A stretch of DNA of 64,000 nucleotides from Tetrahymena elliotti 4EA (Eukaryota; Ciliophora; Oligohymenophorea; Hymenostomatida; Tetrahymenidae), in NCBI GenBank assembly GCA_000231825.2, contig JH720324.1:209779-273778 (forward strand), written 5' to 3'. Below are positions 1 to 13,246 of the stretch, piece by piece. Every line of letters starts with the position of its first letter. Within the stretch, counting starts at the first letter, position 1. Made by a program: the position numbers and the translations under genes. Under the pieces are notes generated by a model, which saw nothing but the letters and a program-made list of their open reading frames with translations, did no database searches and had not been told where the DNA came from.

Positions 1-3000
1 TGTCAGGATAAAGATAGTTAGAATCTATACTTAGAAAACTAGAATTGTCTTCATCATTATTACAAGCAAATTCTTATGTAACTAAATGGCTTATTTTTAA
101 GATACTTGTTTTAAGTCTTTTTACATGTAAACTACTTATTTTATTAGATCTAAAGGAAAAATTTTAATATAAGATCAATCAAGAATAATTTTTGTGTCAA
201 TATTTAATAATGTATGATGCATAATTAATTACTCAATTAATAGTTCTAAATTCTATAAATTATTTAATTTTCTCAAAGATTTCTCTAATTCAGAGGCACC
301 CAAGTTACCTATTTCGTTATCACTTCAAAAAAAGATGAATATTTTATTCAGTTAGTTATTAAATTTTTATTCATAAAAGTTATTTAGTTCTTTCATCTAA
401 AAGTCAAAGACTGATATATGAAATTTAACGATTATGAATGAATCGAGAAAGAAATTGCTCTTTATTAACTAAAAATGATAAGTTACTTCAAAAAAAGTTA
501 TAAATTAACAATGTTTGTGCAATTAGATAATCCTTATGCTAAGTCTATAACTCCCTCATCCTCAATCTTGTTTGAACTTTTTTGAATTTTAAAATAAAAT
601 GACTGACTATTGATTTCACAAAATTCTTTCATATTTTTTTCTCTTCATAAGCTAATTGAATAATATTAATCAAATTTACTCAAAATAAATCTTCAAAGTA
701 GAAATATTAACTAATTTTGAAAGTTATGATGCTAAGTTTGATACTCCAAAACACCCAATTTCATTTTCACTAAAAGATTTTTCATTAATATATTATTTAT
801 AAATAAAAACAAAAAAGAATAAATTATTTTATTAAATTTCAAAAAATATGAAAAAAATTATTTTTAAAATAAATCAATAAAACTCTAATTAATTCATCAA
901 ACATAAATTTAGCAATTGATTTTATTTACCTAAGATCAAGTTCCAACTATTTTAAATCACTACACTTTGTTAATGCATTACCTAAATCTGATAAGCTATC
1001 ACCCATTATTGAGCAGCTCCTAAAAATTATTTTATTGAGTTAGTAAATAAAAGTAAACTATTTAAAAATTAAATTTTTAAATCATTTTTATTGATTAAAA
1101 AAATAAGATATTTAAATTTTAGTGTTTTTTAAAATCTTTATTTAACTTGATAAAAAATGCAAACCCTAAAATAATCTTCTAAATAAAAAAAATTATTATT
1201 CTTTCATAGATTTTTTGTTGAAACAAATATTTTTCATTTTTTGTTTTGGATAATTAAAAAATTTGTTGAAAGAAAAACTATTCCAAAATTAATTTTTATG
1301 ATTCTGAACTTCTTTACAGAGATATTTAATTAATAACATTCAAATTGAAATCAATTAAAGAAAATTAAAGAAATTTACTCTAATTCAAGCTTCAAAGTTT
1401 AAAGATTAACACATTTAGCAATTTATTAGCTTAAATTTTTAACACCCTCATCTGAAAAGATATTTTTCCTTTGTAAATAAAATGAATTGAATATGATATT
1501 AGACCGTAAAAGTAATTATTTAAATTAAAAATATAACTTTATTTATTTTTAGAAATAAAAAATATTGAACCTCAAACATTTTTTATATAATTTTTTTGGT
1601 TAAGTAATAAATTAAAAAAGTTAAATTTATACAATAAAATGAGAGTTAAATTTGTGAGATTCTTCAACTTAGATAATCCACATCCAAGACCCAAAACACC
1701 TTTCTCACCAATTAGGTTATCCCTTATTTAAAAAAAGTAGTAAACAGAATTATTAATTTATAATTTGATTAGGAATCATTAAGTAAAAGAAATTTTAAAT
1801 AGGTTTTTATTATAAATTTTTGATTAAAATATTTACAGATAGACAGATTAGTTTTTTTAATAAAATAAATTATTTACCATAAATCTAGTGACAGTGTTTA
1901 GATTTAACTACAGTTTGATATACCAGAACTAAGACCTGATATTCCATCATCAAAAATATTATTTTTGCTAAAATATTTAATAAATAATTTTTATTTTAAG
2001 TTTAAAAAGACAAATTTTGTATTAAAATTAATTTTAAATCTAATTTTTTAATTCCACTTTTATTCAAATTGATTCAAAAACTTCTTTAATCTAACTAAAA
2101 ATAAACTAATTTTACTATAAACCAATGCTTAAATTAGTTAAGTTGGAAAGCTTTCCCAATTCACTACCTAAATTTGTTGCTCCCTACTCTTTAATTTTAT
2201 TTTCACTTTTTAAAATAATAAATTATGAAGAAATTTATTAGATAAAAATAGTAAATGTAAACTTAAAAAATAAAAGCCAGTTAGTTTAATTAATTATTAA
2301 TTTAATAAGGAAATCAAAATTATTACTAAAGGTTGAGTGAAAGATTTTACAGGTTAGTACATTTTGCTAATTCAGAGCCTAATTTTTAAGTACCAGCTTC
2401 AGTAATTTTGTTGTATCTTTCAAGTTTTAAATAAATTTTTTAAAATAAATACAAATAATTTTTGCAAATTTAAGCTGACAATTTTTATTCACAAAAATCT
2501 TAGTTTTTAGTGAATTATACAGAAATTTTAAATTTTACTTTAGTTCAAGAGCAATACTAGTGATGTTTGGGCACTTTGCTATTCCTGAGCAAAAATCTGA
2601 GATACCCTTATCACCTATTTGATTTCCACTATTATCACTTTTAGAATAAAAAAAATTATCTAATTATATTAATTAATTCTTTCTTTTTTTAATTTTTGTA
2701 TAGAATTATAAACTCATGGCTTATCATATAGAAATTTCTATATCGAAGACAATACATGAAACTTTTTTCAAAAAAATAAATTACCTGAGATTAGATAAAT
2801 TTACTTTTAAAGATTCAAGATTTATGCATTTTGCAATTGCTTAACCTAAATCTGAAGCTCCTTTGTCCCCTATTTGATTTTAACTTTTTTTCAAAATTAA
2901 AACTTTTTAATATAACTTCTTGGGTTAATGTTTTCTTTATTTAATTTAAATTATTAAAATATTTTAGGAAATTATATTTTTTCCTAAAAATATCTCAATT

Positions 3001-3160
3001 AAATTAAACATTCTGAAAGAAAACTAATTTACATCAAATTTAGATTCAAAGTTTTAAGGTTTGTACACTTTGCTAATCCAGATGCTAAATCTGAGGCTCC
3101 TTTTTCACCAAGAAAGTATTTAAGGTAAGCATCCCTAATATTTTGAGTTGTAGAAAATTA
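1..3160 (-). CDS. Leucine-rich-repeat protein (RNI-like), multi-exon, 3' part runs off the window
   Basis: Read on the minus strand with TAA/TAG as Gln, this region is a ladder of short exons (about 75-100 nt), each encoding one ribonuclease-inhibitor-type LRR. They are separated by AT-rich introns of roughly 150-250 nt. Clear repeat exons lie near 3030-3130 (GEKGASDLASGLAKC), 2770-2880 (NQIGDKGASDLGQAIAKC), 2545-2640 (GNQIGDKGISDFCSGIAKC), 1640-1720 (LIGEKGVLGLGCGLSKL), 690-780 (ENEIGCFGVSNLASQLSKL) and 500-580 (KIEDEGVIDLAQGL). The pattern N-x-I-G-x-x-G...L...L..C.NL..L.L.L is typical of this repeat class, which normally forms a protein-binding horseshoe. The start codon is not resolved: no in-frame ATG was found just upstream of the first repeat. 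The 3' end lies outside the window. Weaker repeats near 950, 1400, 1900, 2150 and 2370 may be degenerate. Function is unknown. Confidence 0.75.
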
Positions 3161-4193
3161 ATGTTAAATAAAATATTTTAAATATCCAAATTTAATCTTT
3201 TATTGACTATTTATTTTAGTTGTAGAAAGTAAATTTGATCTTAAGACTTTTTGATGCAATTTAAAAAAAACCAAAAATGTAATAAGCTTACGAAATAAAA
3301 ATTTCTAAATGAGTATGGCCACTTAGGTTTGAAGAAAGAAACTTTTTTTGTTAAATAATAATTCTACTTAATATCAACACTAAATTATTTTATTACTGAG
3401 TTCAGTTCACGAAAGGTTTAACGATTTTATTATAACATTTTTTTTACTTTATTATTTTTATTTTCCTTGATTTGAAAATAAATTATATAGATATGGTATG
3501 CTAATTCAATTTATTTAATTAAATATGATATACTAAATTTAGCCTCTTTAAAATAGGATGTTGTCAAATTTTTATTCATTTCCAATATTTTCAAAAATTG
3601 TTTGAAGCCTTACATAATATTAAATTTTAAAAAAAGTACCATAATTTGATATTTCTTTTATTTTTAAATGTGGTGTGTATTAATGTTTACACTTTTATCA
3701 ATAATTATTTGAAGATTTATTAAAGTAATTAGCGCCATAAAAAGTGTAAGGCTGATAAATAAAAATTCAAACAGATAAAAAGAATTTAATTTTTGGTTTA
3801 AAATAATATTTCAAATTAAAAAAAGAGCAAATGTATTTCTTTAAATAGTATGCATTTAAAAATTATTAAAATTTTAAGAGTAAATCTAATTTAAAATAAA
3901 AAAAAGAAATGAACAATTTTATGTAAATGTCCTATCTATTTGAATCTCAATTTTTATTTAAAAGAAAATAAAATCACTTTTTTTTATAGATATTCAAAAA
4001 TTAATTTAATATGTATAGTACCCTAAGGTACTGCCTATAAAGGTTACATACAGTTATAACAAGGCTTATTATTTTTTATTATCTTTAAAAAATAATTAAT
4101 TTTAATCAAAATATCAAAGTAGAAGCTCACAAAAAGATATATTTATTTTTGATTTATCATATTTTAGAATTCTATCTATTTTTTATTTCAGAT
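3161..4193. other. Gene-free AT-rich stretch
   Basis: No coding pattern was found on either strand. It separates two minus-strand genes and should hold the 3' end of the B-box-like gene and the 5' flank of the LRR gene. A short perfect hairpin, agtacc-ctaa-ggtact, lies at about 4017-4032, nested inside a longer imperfect inverted arrangement (tatgta near 4010, tacata near 4046). Confidence 0.5.
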
Positions 4194-5555
4194 TCATTCA
4201 CCAAATTTTCCAAATTCTGACTTTTCTTAAAGATACTCTACAGAAATTATTTATTTAAATAAACTACTACTACCAAAACCAAAACCAAAACCGAAAGCAA
4301 GTCTATAATTTTTGCTAATATCTATTTACGAATAGGATTTAATAACATTTTTATAAGATGGATAATCTGCTACACATAAATATTACTCTTACAAATTAAC
4401 TCTCTATTCTAACTATTGTGGAATATTAAATGAATGTAGACAAATATTTTAATTACTTTTTGAATTATAGCTCTTTTCAATTGGTAAGTTAATTGAACTT
4501 GAAGAAAGTAATCCAAATTTAAGATTTTCAGATGACTTGAAAGTAGGAAATTTTAAAAGTAAAATATATGTACTTTTTGGATTAAGATCAAAATCAAAAT
4601 AAACTTATCCTTCATTAGAAACAGTTACTTTAATTTAAGGCCTTGTACCATAATTTGAAGTAATGAGATTAAAATGAAGCATTTGATCAGGAAATTCATA
4701 TTTATCTTGAAATTATTTAAATAGTGTTTAAAGTGGTCGGTCTTAAGACCATATTTTGAGTTAATAACTATTTATTGTAAAAAATTTTTTAATCTTAGTT
4801 GACTTATAAATAGTTTCAAGTTCATTTGCTATATTTGTAAAATTTTAAGAATCCATTTTCTTAATACAACTTTATATTTTCTATCCTGTGTATTTTTAAT
4901 TCAAGGTTGTAATTTAATTTTCAAGATCTTTTTTAATCGTATTATTTTTTAATAAATCCAAAAATAACTAGTCTTAAACAAATTTGTTGGCTTTTAGCTT
5001 ATTCAAGATGTTTTAAATGTCTGAGAAAATGTATGAATCAAATGAACTAATTTATTTTCTGTATTTAAGAATTTCTTAATTTTCAAATACAGATTATTAT
5101 AGTTAGCAGCTTTCATTGATAAGATATAAAGCTTTTCTCTCTTGAAAAAATTGTTATAATTTTTTTGCTCCTCTCTAATTCATTATAGAGTGATTTCAAA
5201 ATGTTTTGAATTTTTTATTCTTATTAATCAAGTGATTCAATAATAGAAACCTAAAATAAGATGCAATCTTTTCTTACATTTATTTTCTGCAATTTGATCT
5301 ATCAGTTTTCAAGTGTTTCATCAATACTTGGCTTCTATCCATATAGCCAAATATCGGTTATTCTAATTAGTTTTCTTATATTTATTTGATTAAAATAAAG
5401 TTATTGACACTCTAACTAACAGTTCCTTCTAAGATACAAACTGAACACATAAATTTCTAGATTTAGTTAAACTTCAAGCAGACATATTCTATTTTACTAT
5501 CTTTATGATATTTGCAATAGCTTTCTTAAAACTCAATTTTTGCTGTTTATTCCAT
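4194..5555 (-). CDS. B-box-like zinc-binding protein with coiled coil, reading frame interrupted
   Basis: ATG at 5555 and TGA at 4194-4196 are in the same frame (454 codons), but one in-frame TGA lies near 5210. The N-terminus has a B-box-like pattern C14-x2-H17-x8-C26-x10-C37-x2-C40. A Lys/Glu/Gln-rich coiled-coil stretch follows. The C-terminal ~150 residues (VADYPSYKNVIKSYSQ, then repeated FGFGFGFG and VEYL) resemble the C-terminus of the protein at 34799-37036, so the two are paralogues. A possible 78-nt intron (5173-5250, GT...AG, phase-consistent) would remove the TGA. However, the skipped segment reads well as coiled coil in a shifted frame (ESLDQQEQKIQNILKSLYNE), which suggests frameshift damage instead. 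It could therefore be a recent pseudogene. B-box proteins usually act as protein-interaction scaffolds; the role here is unknown. Confidence 0.55.
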
Positions 5556-6946
5556 ATTTTTTTTATTCAATTTTATTATTCTCTTTTTTTTAATTAATAT
5601 TATTGCAAAAATTAAAATACTTCTTTGTTTTTAAAGCTCTTTTAAAACTGATATAATAATTTTTTAATAATTTATACCTACCTATTAAATTTTACAATTT
5701 GAGAAAATACAATAAAACTAATTTATCACAAAAATTTTAAAGAACTAAGGTATAAAATTAAACATTGAAACTCTTGACACAAAACTAGCGAAAAAATATT
5801 TTTTCGGTTTCTTCAAATTAAATAAATATCATACAAATATTTTAAGTTTTTTTAAATCTTTAAAAAGGGTTGCTTGAGATGTCAAAATAAAAAAATACCA
5901 AATTAAAAATATTTCTTTAGTCGATAAAGGAAATAAGTTGAATATTCTTCATTTAAATAATTTTCGTGATAAAAGCTTCTGAAAAAAAATCAAGATTTGA
6001 TAGGATAGTTTAAATTGTTTAGAGATAAATAAAGTAAACAAAAATAACAAATTGATGTATTAAACCAAAAATATCTTTCCAGAATATTTTTAATATTTTT
6101 GATGTAAAATACCTTTTAAAATGAAAATAATATATTGGTGAGCTTGATTTATTTTTTAGCTTGATCCACTTTCGATGAGATTGAAATAATATGGTTTGTT
6201 TGTTGAGTAGTAAATTAATAACATAAAATAATCTAAATAAAAAGTAATTTGTTGAGTTAAGAAAGAAGAGTAGTATGAATACATTAATTAGTTTTAAGAT
6301 AAAGAAAATAAATTATTACTGTTGTTAAGATTTTGTAGAATATTTATTAAAATAATTGAATATTTGAAAATTAAGTGTTATAATTCATGATTATTTTTGT
6401 TCAGATTATATGAGAGTTTGACCTGTTTTGGTTAGTTAATATATATAAATTTCTATTATTAAAGGATAAAGAATTATGTTTTTCATTTAGATGCCACCAT
6501 TTAAGTAGGTATTATGAATGAGTAAATGATTAGTTATGGATTAAAAGAATCAACTAAGTTTTTTAGATAAAAAATTTGTTTTTAAATGGGGCATTCTATT
6601 GTCTATTTTATTTTTTGAATTAATAATAGCTCTAGCTCTTTACTATTTTATTTTTAGGTGATAATTTATTTATTAAGTTGATTTCTTTTAAGCTTGCTCT
6701 AACTATTTATTTTATTTTGCTTGCAACTTTATAATTATATTTTTTAAATAAACTAGTGTGTGGAACAAATAAGAATTTTTAATAGTGATTATGAGTAAAA
6801 TGATGACAAATGAGATGCTCTATTTTATTATTTCTACTCTTTATGTGTTGAAGATTTTTTTATTATTTTAGATTACTATAGTTTTTAAACAAGAAGATTA
6901 TAAATAGTTTATTCGGTTCTAATGATATATGTATCAGCAAAAGTCT
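5556..6946. other. Gene-free AT-rich stretch
   Basis: Nothing coding is supported on either strand. The DNA is extremely A/T-rich with poly-A and poly-T runs. It separates the arrestin-like gene from the B-box-like gene, both on the minus strand. Confidence 0.45.
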
Positions 6947-7942
6947 TCAATTGATTCTTCTATCGTTCTTACCAATGATAACAATTGGGACTTATCTAGA
7001 GGTACTTACTTCAGAACAACAAGCTCCATTGTAAAGGAAGGTGAATTATAAGAAGTATCTGCATGCAAAAGCACCACCATTATAGCTTGGCAATATTAAT
7101 TTAGGATCATCAGGAATTTTAAAGTTAATTGCTACATTTTCTTTAACAGATTTAGGAGGAACAATTACTATTAAATTCATGCTAGAAATGGTTAATTTCT
7201 TTTACTTGGTTTCCCTTCCACCTGATTCTGGATTGACAAAGTTTTATTCACGAATCAGATTAACATTTACACTTTTTAAGGGTTTAGAACCTTTATTTTC
7301 AAATGATAATTGAATAGGGATCGTTTCCCCTGGATTAAATTCACTTCTTCTGATGAAAACTTTTTATTAATAATGACCATAAATTCCATAGAAATTCTTT
7401 AAAACCTCACTAAATGTATCGTTAATAGGCTAATTATTAGCGGAAGTACCTATTTTCATGATATTCAATCCTTCCATATTTAAGATATTTTTATTATCAA
7501 TTTCAAGCTGACAAACCATCATGTACATTAAGGTGAATTTTAATTTCTCTTCTTAATCTGTAGTAACAGTTTCTCCATTTCTAACTTAGCTGCTTTGCAT
7601 TCTTTCGTTAGCTTTATCAAGATAGTAAGAGGGTTGTAATACATTTGGTAGTTGGTAATTGAACTAAAAATTATGAGTTCCTCTACTCAATTTCTTTGAA
7701 ACTTAAATCATATGAGCTATTCTATCAATTACAGTGTATGGCTTTTAGATGTTACCCTTATAAATCATTTATTCTGTTGCTTTGAATTTAATTATTATAG
7801 AATCGCAGTAAGTGTCTTGTGTTAATGTTAACACGACGTTACCCTAAACGACTTCTCCTTGAATGAATTCAGTTTTATTAAAATAAAGTTTCAAATTTCC
7901 TATTGAAACAGCATTATCGCTTTTACTTTAGTTGCCTCCCAT
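6947..7942 (-). CDS. Arrestin-domain protein, probably N-myristoylated
   Basis: Single exon, 331 aa, ATG at 7942 and TGA at 6947-6949. The protein opens MGGNQSK, an N-myristoylation-type start (Gly2, Ser6), then IGNLKLYFNKTEFIQGEVV, the first beta strands of an arrestin N domain with the family's Y-x-P/G-x-E/D-x-V/I-type strand. The second half contains NPGETIPIQLSFENKGSKPL and VPPKSVKENVAINFKIP, followed by LILPSYNGGAFACRYFLQFTF. This matches the arrestin C domain, where a natural ligand-binding Ig-like sandwich is followed by a Tyr-rich strand. The length suits alpha-arrestins (ARRDC/Vps26-like fold). Such proteins are cytosolic adaptors that link membrane receptors or transporters to ubiquitin ligases and endocytosis. 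No PPxY motif is seen. The start is chosen because it gives the Gly2 signal and nothing coding lies upstream. Confidence 0.85.
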
Positions 7943-9687
7943 GCTTGGATTTTTAAACTGAAACTTAGTTTTTATGCCTACTACTTTCTATGTCTTTTGA
8001 ATTATTTTGATATTTTGGCTAATTAAAGTTTTTATTTTTTTTTGTTTTTATGTTTTGAAGGAATATTTAATTAGATTATTTAGACTCCAAACTAATTATT
8101 TTATAGATTATTCTCCCTTCTCTTCTAATAAAAGGTCAGTCAGTCAGTCATCAATTAATCAATCTATATATTTTTTAACTCTTATCAAGCAGCTCATTAA
8201 AATTCAAATTTATATTGTTAAAACTCTTGTTTTTGATATATAGCAATCAACACAAACCCTGCATTTATTATTGATATTAGATACTACTATATTTTTTTAC
8301 TATTAAACTAGTAAATAAGATATTGTATAAAGTGGTTATTTAAATTTTAACTGAAGATACATATTGTGAGAAAAATAGATTAACGACTTATAATGATATG
8401 AAACTGGTGGATTAATTTGTAGAAATGCTATTTTCATTCCAAAATAGCAAATTAAAAAGTTTCTAATTACTATTGAGTTCTATGCTTTTCTTATATGCAT
8501 AGTGATTAAAACAAATTAATTAATTAGTCAAAGGGGATATATTGATTGATAGATAGATAGATTAAACAAATAAATAGAAAAAAAGAAATTTATTTTGATT
8601 TTTCTATTCCTACATTTTAAAATTTTACAAGAAATCATCATCCACATAAAAAAGTGATTACTTTTACATTCTTATTTCTCCTAAAATTTTATAATTTAAA
8701 TTCATTAATCAAACAATCAACCTAAAAATAAAAAATTAGACAAATTATTTGAAGGGTGTTTCTATTCTTTAATGCATTTTATTTTCAAGTAAACAAATAA
8801 AACATAATTATTTTTAGAATCTTTAATTTTACTAATTTATGGAAATAAGCAAGCAAATATAAAGAGAGATCTGATTTATTATTAGTTAGAAACAATCTAA
8901 TGTTCTATTTTAGTCTTTTTAGCATGAATGGAAAAATAAAATTGAGAAAATAATTGTTCTATTCTAATAATATCATAACATTATTATGAAAATAGGCTTT
9001 TCTTAATAATTTCATGCAAATAATTTGATAGAGATAATACATACATAATAAATATTTACTTATTTTCAACAACCTAAAAATGTTTATAAATAATGACCTT
9101 CAAACTAAATCATTTTTTTAACAAAAATAAAATTATGATTTTTTGTTTGAGTTAAAGTTTTTTTCTAAAAGTTTATTAAGAAAATGAATATGAAAGTTAA
9201 AGAAAAATAAATACAAAAGATCTTTTAGTAAAAGAGATTATTAATAGTAAATTCCCCTTTCCTCTTTTGATTACAAATACAGTAAATAAATAAATTTTTA
9301 GTAATGCTATCAATAAAACTTTATGAGAACAAAGTAAGGAAGAAGGATATTTTAATAATATTTATGACTTTTGTTTAATAGAGCTAAATTTATTAAAATG
9401 TAATTAAAATGACATAATCGCTTCTAAAAGCATCTAAAAGAATCACAAAAAAGACAACACTTAAATAAAATTTATCTACTATCTAAAAAAGCATAATTGA
9501 CAACTTTATCTTAATAACTTAATAAATAATTACATTTTATTAACCATTACTTAATTTAAATATTGAGATTTTTTATATTAAGACTTATAAATAGTTGAGA
9601 TAGATAACTATTGCTTTCAAAAAAGGAAAAAAATTTAGCTCAAGAAACTTCTCTTTCTATTTAAGAGTTTAGTGATGAATCAATCAA
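7943..9687. other. Gene-free stretch with simple repeats
   Basis: No gene is supported. Short tetranucleotide runs occur: (GTCA)4 at about 8135-8150 and mixed (ATTG)/(ATAG) units at about 8542-8572. The open frame near 8007-8243 on the plus strand has no protein-like composition and is best treated as chance. Confidence 0.45.
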
Positions 9688-12335
9688 TCAGTCCATATAA
9701 TTTAGATTTTTTTATATTTAATTTAACAAAGACTCTTCTATTTTACCCATTTTTAATATCTTTTTATTTAAATGATTTATTTTTACCTTGTTTATATGTT
9801 TTAAAATAATAAATACCTTTGTTCCTTCTTAGAGAGTAACTAGAAGATAATTTTCTTCTTCTATGTATTATATCTAAATAATTGGTTTCTAGTCCTAAGT
9901 TACTTAAACTACTGACAATACAGTTCCATCTTTTACACTCCAAAATATAACCATGCCTGTATCAGATCCAGAAAGGAAAAGTTTATATTTTTAAATATAA
10001 ACAGGAGATATTAGTTTCATGGTGTTTTACTTTTAATTCATATACTTGCCTATATCAAACTAGCCATTCTATTTATAATTATACATTTAAGAATATAAGA
10101 ATTTGATTAATTAGCTATTTATTACTTGCTATAATTGTAATTCTGGTTCTATCTTTTTTACTTTTTACACAGAACAAATTCCTCCTTAAGAAATGAATAA
10201 ATATCTATTTTTTAAAATAAAAAATTTGAGTTTAATCAATAATTTTTATGAGTTAAATTCATTTTAAGTTTTAATTATTTCGTGTTTTTTGAAAAATATT
10301 TTCATTACGGTGATGAGCTTATAATTGAAGATAAAGGTGTTTGCTCCTCAAAAGAGCATTAAGATTTATATTCTAATTTAAATTCATTTAAAGAATATAC
10401 CAAAAGCGTTCCCTTTGAAGTACCTTTTTTATCATTAAAATATAATTTCAGAAATTAATAAATAAATTGTTTAATTAATAAACCTAAATAAATAGTTGTG
10501 TTATTTTGATCTATTGAAGCACTTGTTAACTCACTTCCATCTAACCTCTTTTTGAGAGATCCGCCGGCAACTACAACTAAAGTGTTAAGATCAAATATTC
10601 TTACACTTGTAGGCATAATTAAAAGTATATGCTAATTAGAAGGGAAGGTAATTATTTTTAATATTTCTTCATTTCCTATAGAAACAGAGCTAGATTTCTT
10701 ATTAAGAGGTTCATTTGGTCCAATAACTTAGTAATATAAATAACCTTAATGAGACCCAAGAAGCAATAAATTCTTTTCTTTAACATAACTTAAGCACAAA
10801 ATTCTAAAATCAAAATATTTTTTAGAGACTAAATTATATTTAGGTACAATATTTCCATCTTCATTCATAACCCTAAAGGCTAAAACACTACCTAAAATCT
10901 AACTATCAATAAAAGACCATATTCTTCCTAATCTGCTCAAAGGAGTTATATTCTTTTTTATTTATTTAACCAAACTTTCAAGAAAATTAACATTTTAATT
11001 AAATCTTACTTGTTGTGAAACATAAACAATGTTATGAGAAGCATCTTAAAAACTGCTACTTATTTCTAATTCTTCTTCAATTATATCTTATTTGTGAATT
11101 AATTTAGCTGGCTATTTTTACAATATATATTATTTAACAAACCTATGTTTGTTTAAATATGTCTCATAAAAAATATCCAAAAAATAATTTTATTGATGAG
11201 AAAATGAATTTTTCTTATTTTATATTGATTGTAATTAATTTCGTTTTTATCCAATTAAAATGAATGAATGGACTTTGTTTAATAAAAAAATTTAATTAAA
11301 TACCAATAATTCAATAAACTCTTCATCCATGGTATTTTTTTCATCATTCAATTATAGCATCAATTAAACCTTTTAAATTAAAATTATTAAGTATTTTGAC
11401 TAGTTTTAGATTTTTTTTACTTATTCCAACATCAAAAGATCTTTCCTTGACTAGATTTCCTATTTTTAGTTTAATTAAAATTGATTGATAAATTTTCAAG
11501 CTTTCTAAATTATCAATGAAGTAGATTTTAAAAATGATTATTTATTTACTATTAATATTTCTCTTGCTTATTTTAAATATTCTTGAACTTGTTAATCGTT
11601 TTAAGAGTCTTCTATTTCTAGTTTCATGTAATTAGTTACAGAGAGTAACTTATACCTAATTTTTCATTATAATACATAAACTACTTACTTCAAAAATGAT
11701 GATTATTAAATCATATACCCAAAATTAACTATTCCTACTACTGTTCTTGAGAAAAGATCATATGTGACCTATACTTTATTAATAAAACATTTTTAATAAA
11801 CATTTTTTTTGTTTATTTTGTTTACTTGTTTTTAGGTATTAAGTTTTTGGACATTAAATTTCAATAATAAATAGGAGTCTCTTTGTTATTTTTTTCTCCA
11901 AAGATGCATCAAGTCTCTTAAAATCTATTATATCTATCTGTTTTTTAGTTAATTTATATGAATTTGTTAATCTTATTAACATTTTACCTTCATATAATCT
12001 AGATCTAATACGCTTTTCTTTTTATGCTAGGGAGGTAATTTATTCTCAATTTAATTATCACTATACTATTATTAATTTTAAGAATTCTACTAAGTTAATA
12101 ATTAAGCATCTTCATCATTATTGGTTTAGTATTAATTAGTTTCATTATATGGCACATTTTAATCTGTATAATTGTTGTAATCATTATGATATCCATTAGA
12201 TTACTCATTATTCTACATTAACCCATCACTATATTGTTGCTATATATGATCATGGTTTCCATTATAACCATCTAAATTCATCTAAACAGCTTATTCTAAT
12301 TGACTATAATCTATTTCGTTATGCTACTCCTCCAT
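9688..12335 (-). CDS. WD40/beta-propeller-like protein, multi-exon
   Basis: ATG at 12335, TGA at 9688-9690. Exon 1 (12335-11988, 116 codons) is acidic and Gln/Asn-rich, ending LPPQHKKKSVLDLDYMK. Exons 2 (11937-11826) and 3 (11773-11689) join in consistent phases. The stretch about 11640-11270 is ambiguous, with several frames looking coding. From about 11130 to 10485 a long exon reads as propeller blades (LLLLGSHQGYLYYQVIG, MPTSVRIFDLNTLVVVAGG), followed by an exon at about 10440-10310 (GTSKGTLLVYSLNEF). The last exon (about 10190-9688) has the clearest WD40 signature, LFLSGSDTGMVIFWSVKDG, then a Lys-rich tail. Propellers of this kind are protein-interaction platforms; no specific family is identified. 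The blade count and middle exons are uncertain. Confidence 0.7.
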
Positions 12336-13246
12336 TTTAAATTCTTATCTAAAAAAAAACCTAATGCCTTCAATTTGTAATTTATAATCTATATTCTCTA
12401 TGGCAGTAATTAGTTTGGCTTTTTTTTTTCACCTAATTGTCTTAATATTATTATTAATAAATTATCAAATACTATCAATATACTGATATTTTGATTAATT
12501 AGATTTTCAAAGAATTTTTAAGGTGGACTGACTGAATTAAATTTTCTGTTTTTTAAATTAATTTTAACAAAATCAAAACGATCAGATATGCTAATAAACT
12601 CTCCAAGTATCATTAATATCTCTATCTAATCAAAATCCTTCCATAAAAACACAAATTTCGTAGCACCAAAATTAAAAATGCATTTCTAAAAAAAATCATC
12701 TTTATCTTATTAATTTTGTTCTTTTCTAAACCATACCACCCACAATCTTCTTAAAATAAATTTAAAAATTATTAAAACCTTTTTGAAAATAACTTTTCAA
12801 AGTACTCGCTTGTATTTATAATGCCTTATTAAAGGTAAAGGTAAATTCAAACAGATTTACAGTGTATATATAAAAACAAACATAAATGATGGATCAAAAA
12901 TGTTGATTTTAGTAGTAATTGTATTAAGGTACAGAATAGTTGTTTTATATTTTTGGTTAAGATATACTTTAATAAATGTTAGAATAATTTTGATTGGCAT
13001 AATGAGGAGGTTATTATTTTAAATGATAATTTTACTAATTAGGTAGCTATTCTCTTTAATAGTTAAGTCTTTTATTTGTTATTCCATAGTTTTGTGAAAT
13101 GACTTTATTCAGGTTTTAGCTAGGCATGAAATAATTATTATTTGAATTCTAATTTTATGAAAGATCATTATTACTAAAATTATTTTCATTGTATTTTTAA
13201 TTATTTTGATTAAAAAATTTGTTGCTTTTGATATCTTTTTAACTGA
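12336..13246. other. AT-rich stretch, possibly upstream part of a decayed cyclin-like gene
   Basis: It lies between the propeller gene and the cyclin-like fragment. On the plus strand, at about 12890-13100, one frame reads acceptably (NNFDWHNEEVIILNDNFTNQ) but ends in TGA and cannot be joined to the downstream fragment through a plausible intron. Nothing else is seen. Confidence 0.3.

Noticed and set aside
4274..4300. Telomere-like run ccaaaaccaaaaccaaaacc
   Set aside because: It is coding on the minus strand (alternating Phe-Gly codons in the B-box-like protein) and is not the Tetrahymena repeat CCCCAA.
8007..8243. 78-codon plus-strand ORF upstream of the arrestin gene
   Set aside because: Low-complexity Phe/Leu/Ile-rich translation, in standard code only by chance; it lies in the 5' flank of a minus-strand gene and has no family pattern.
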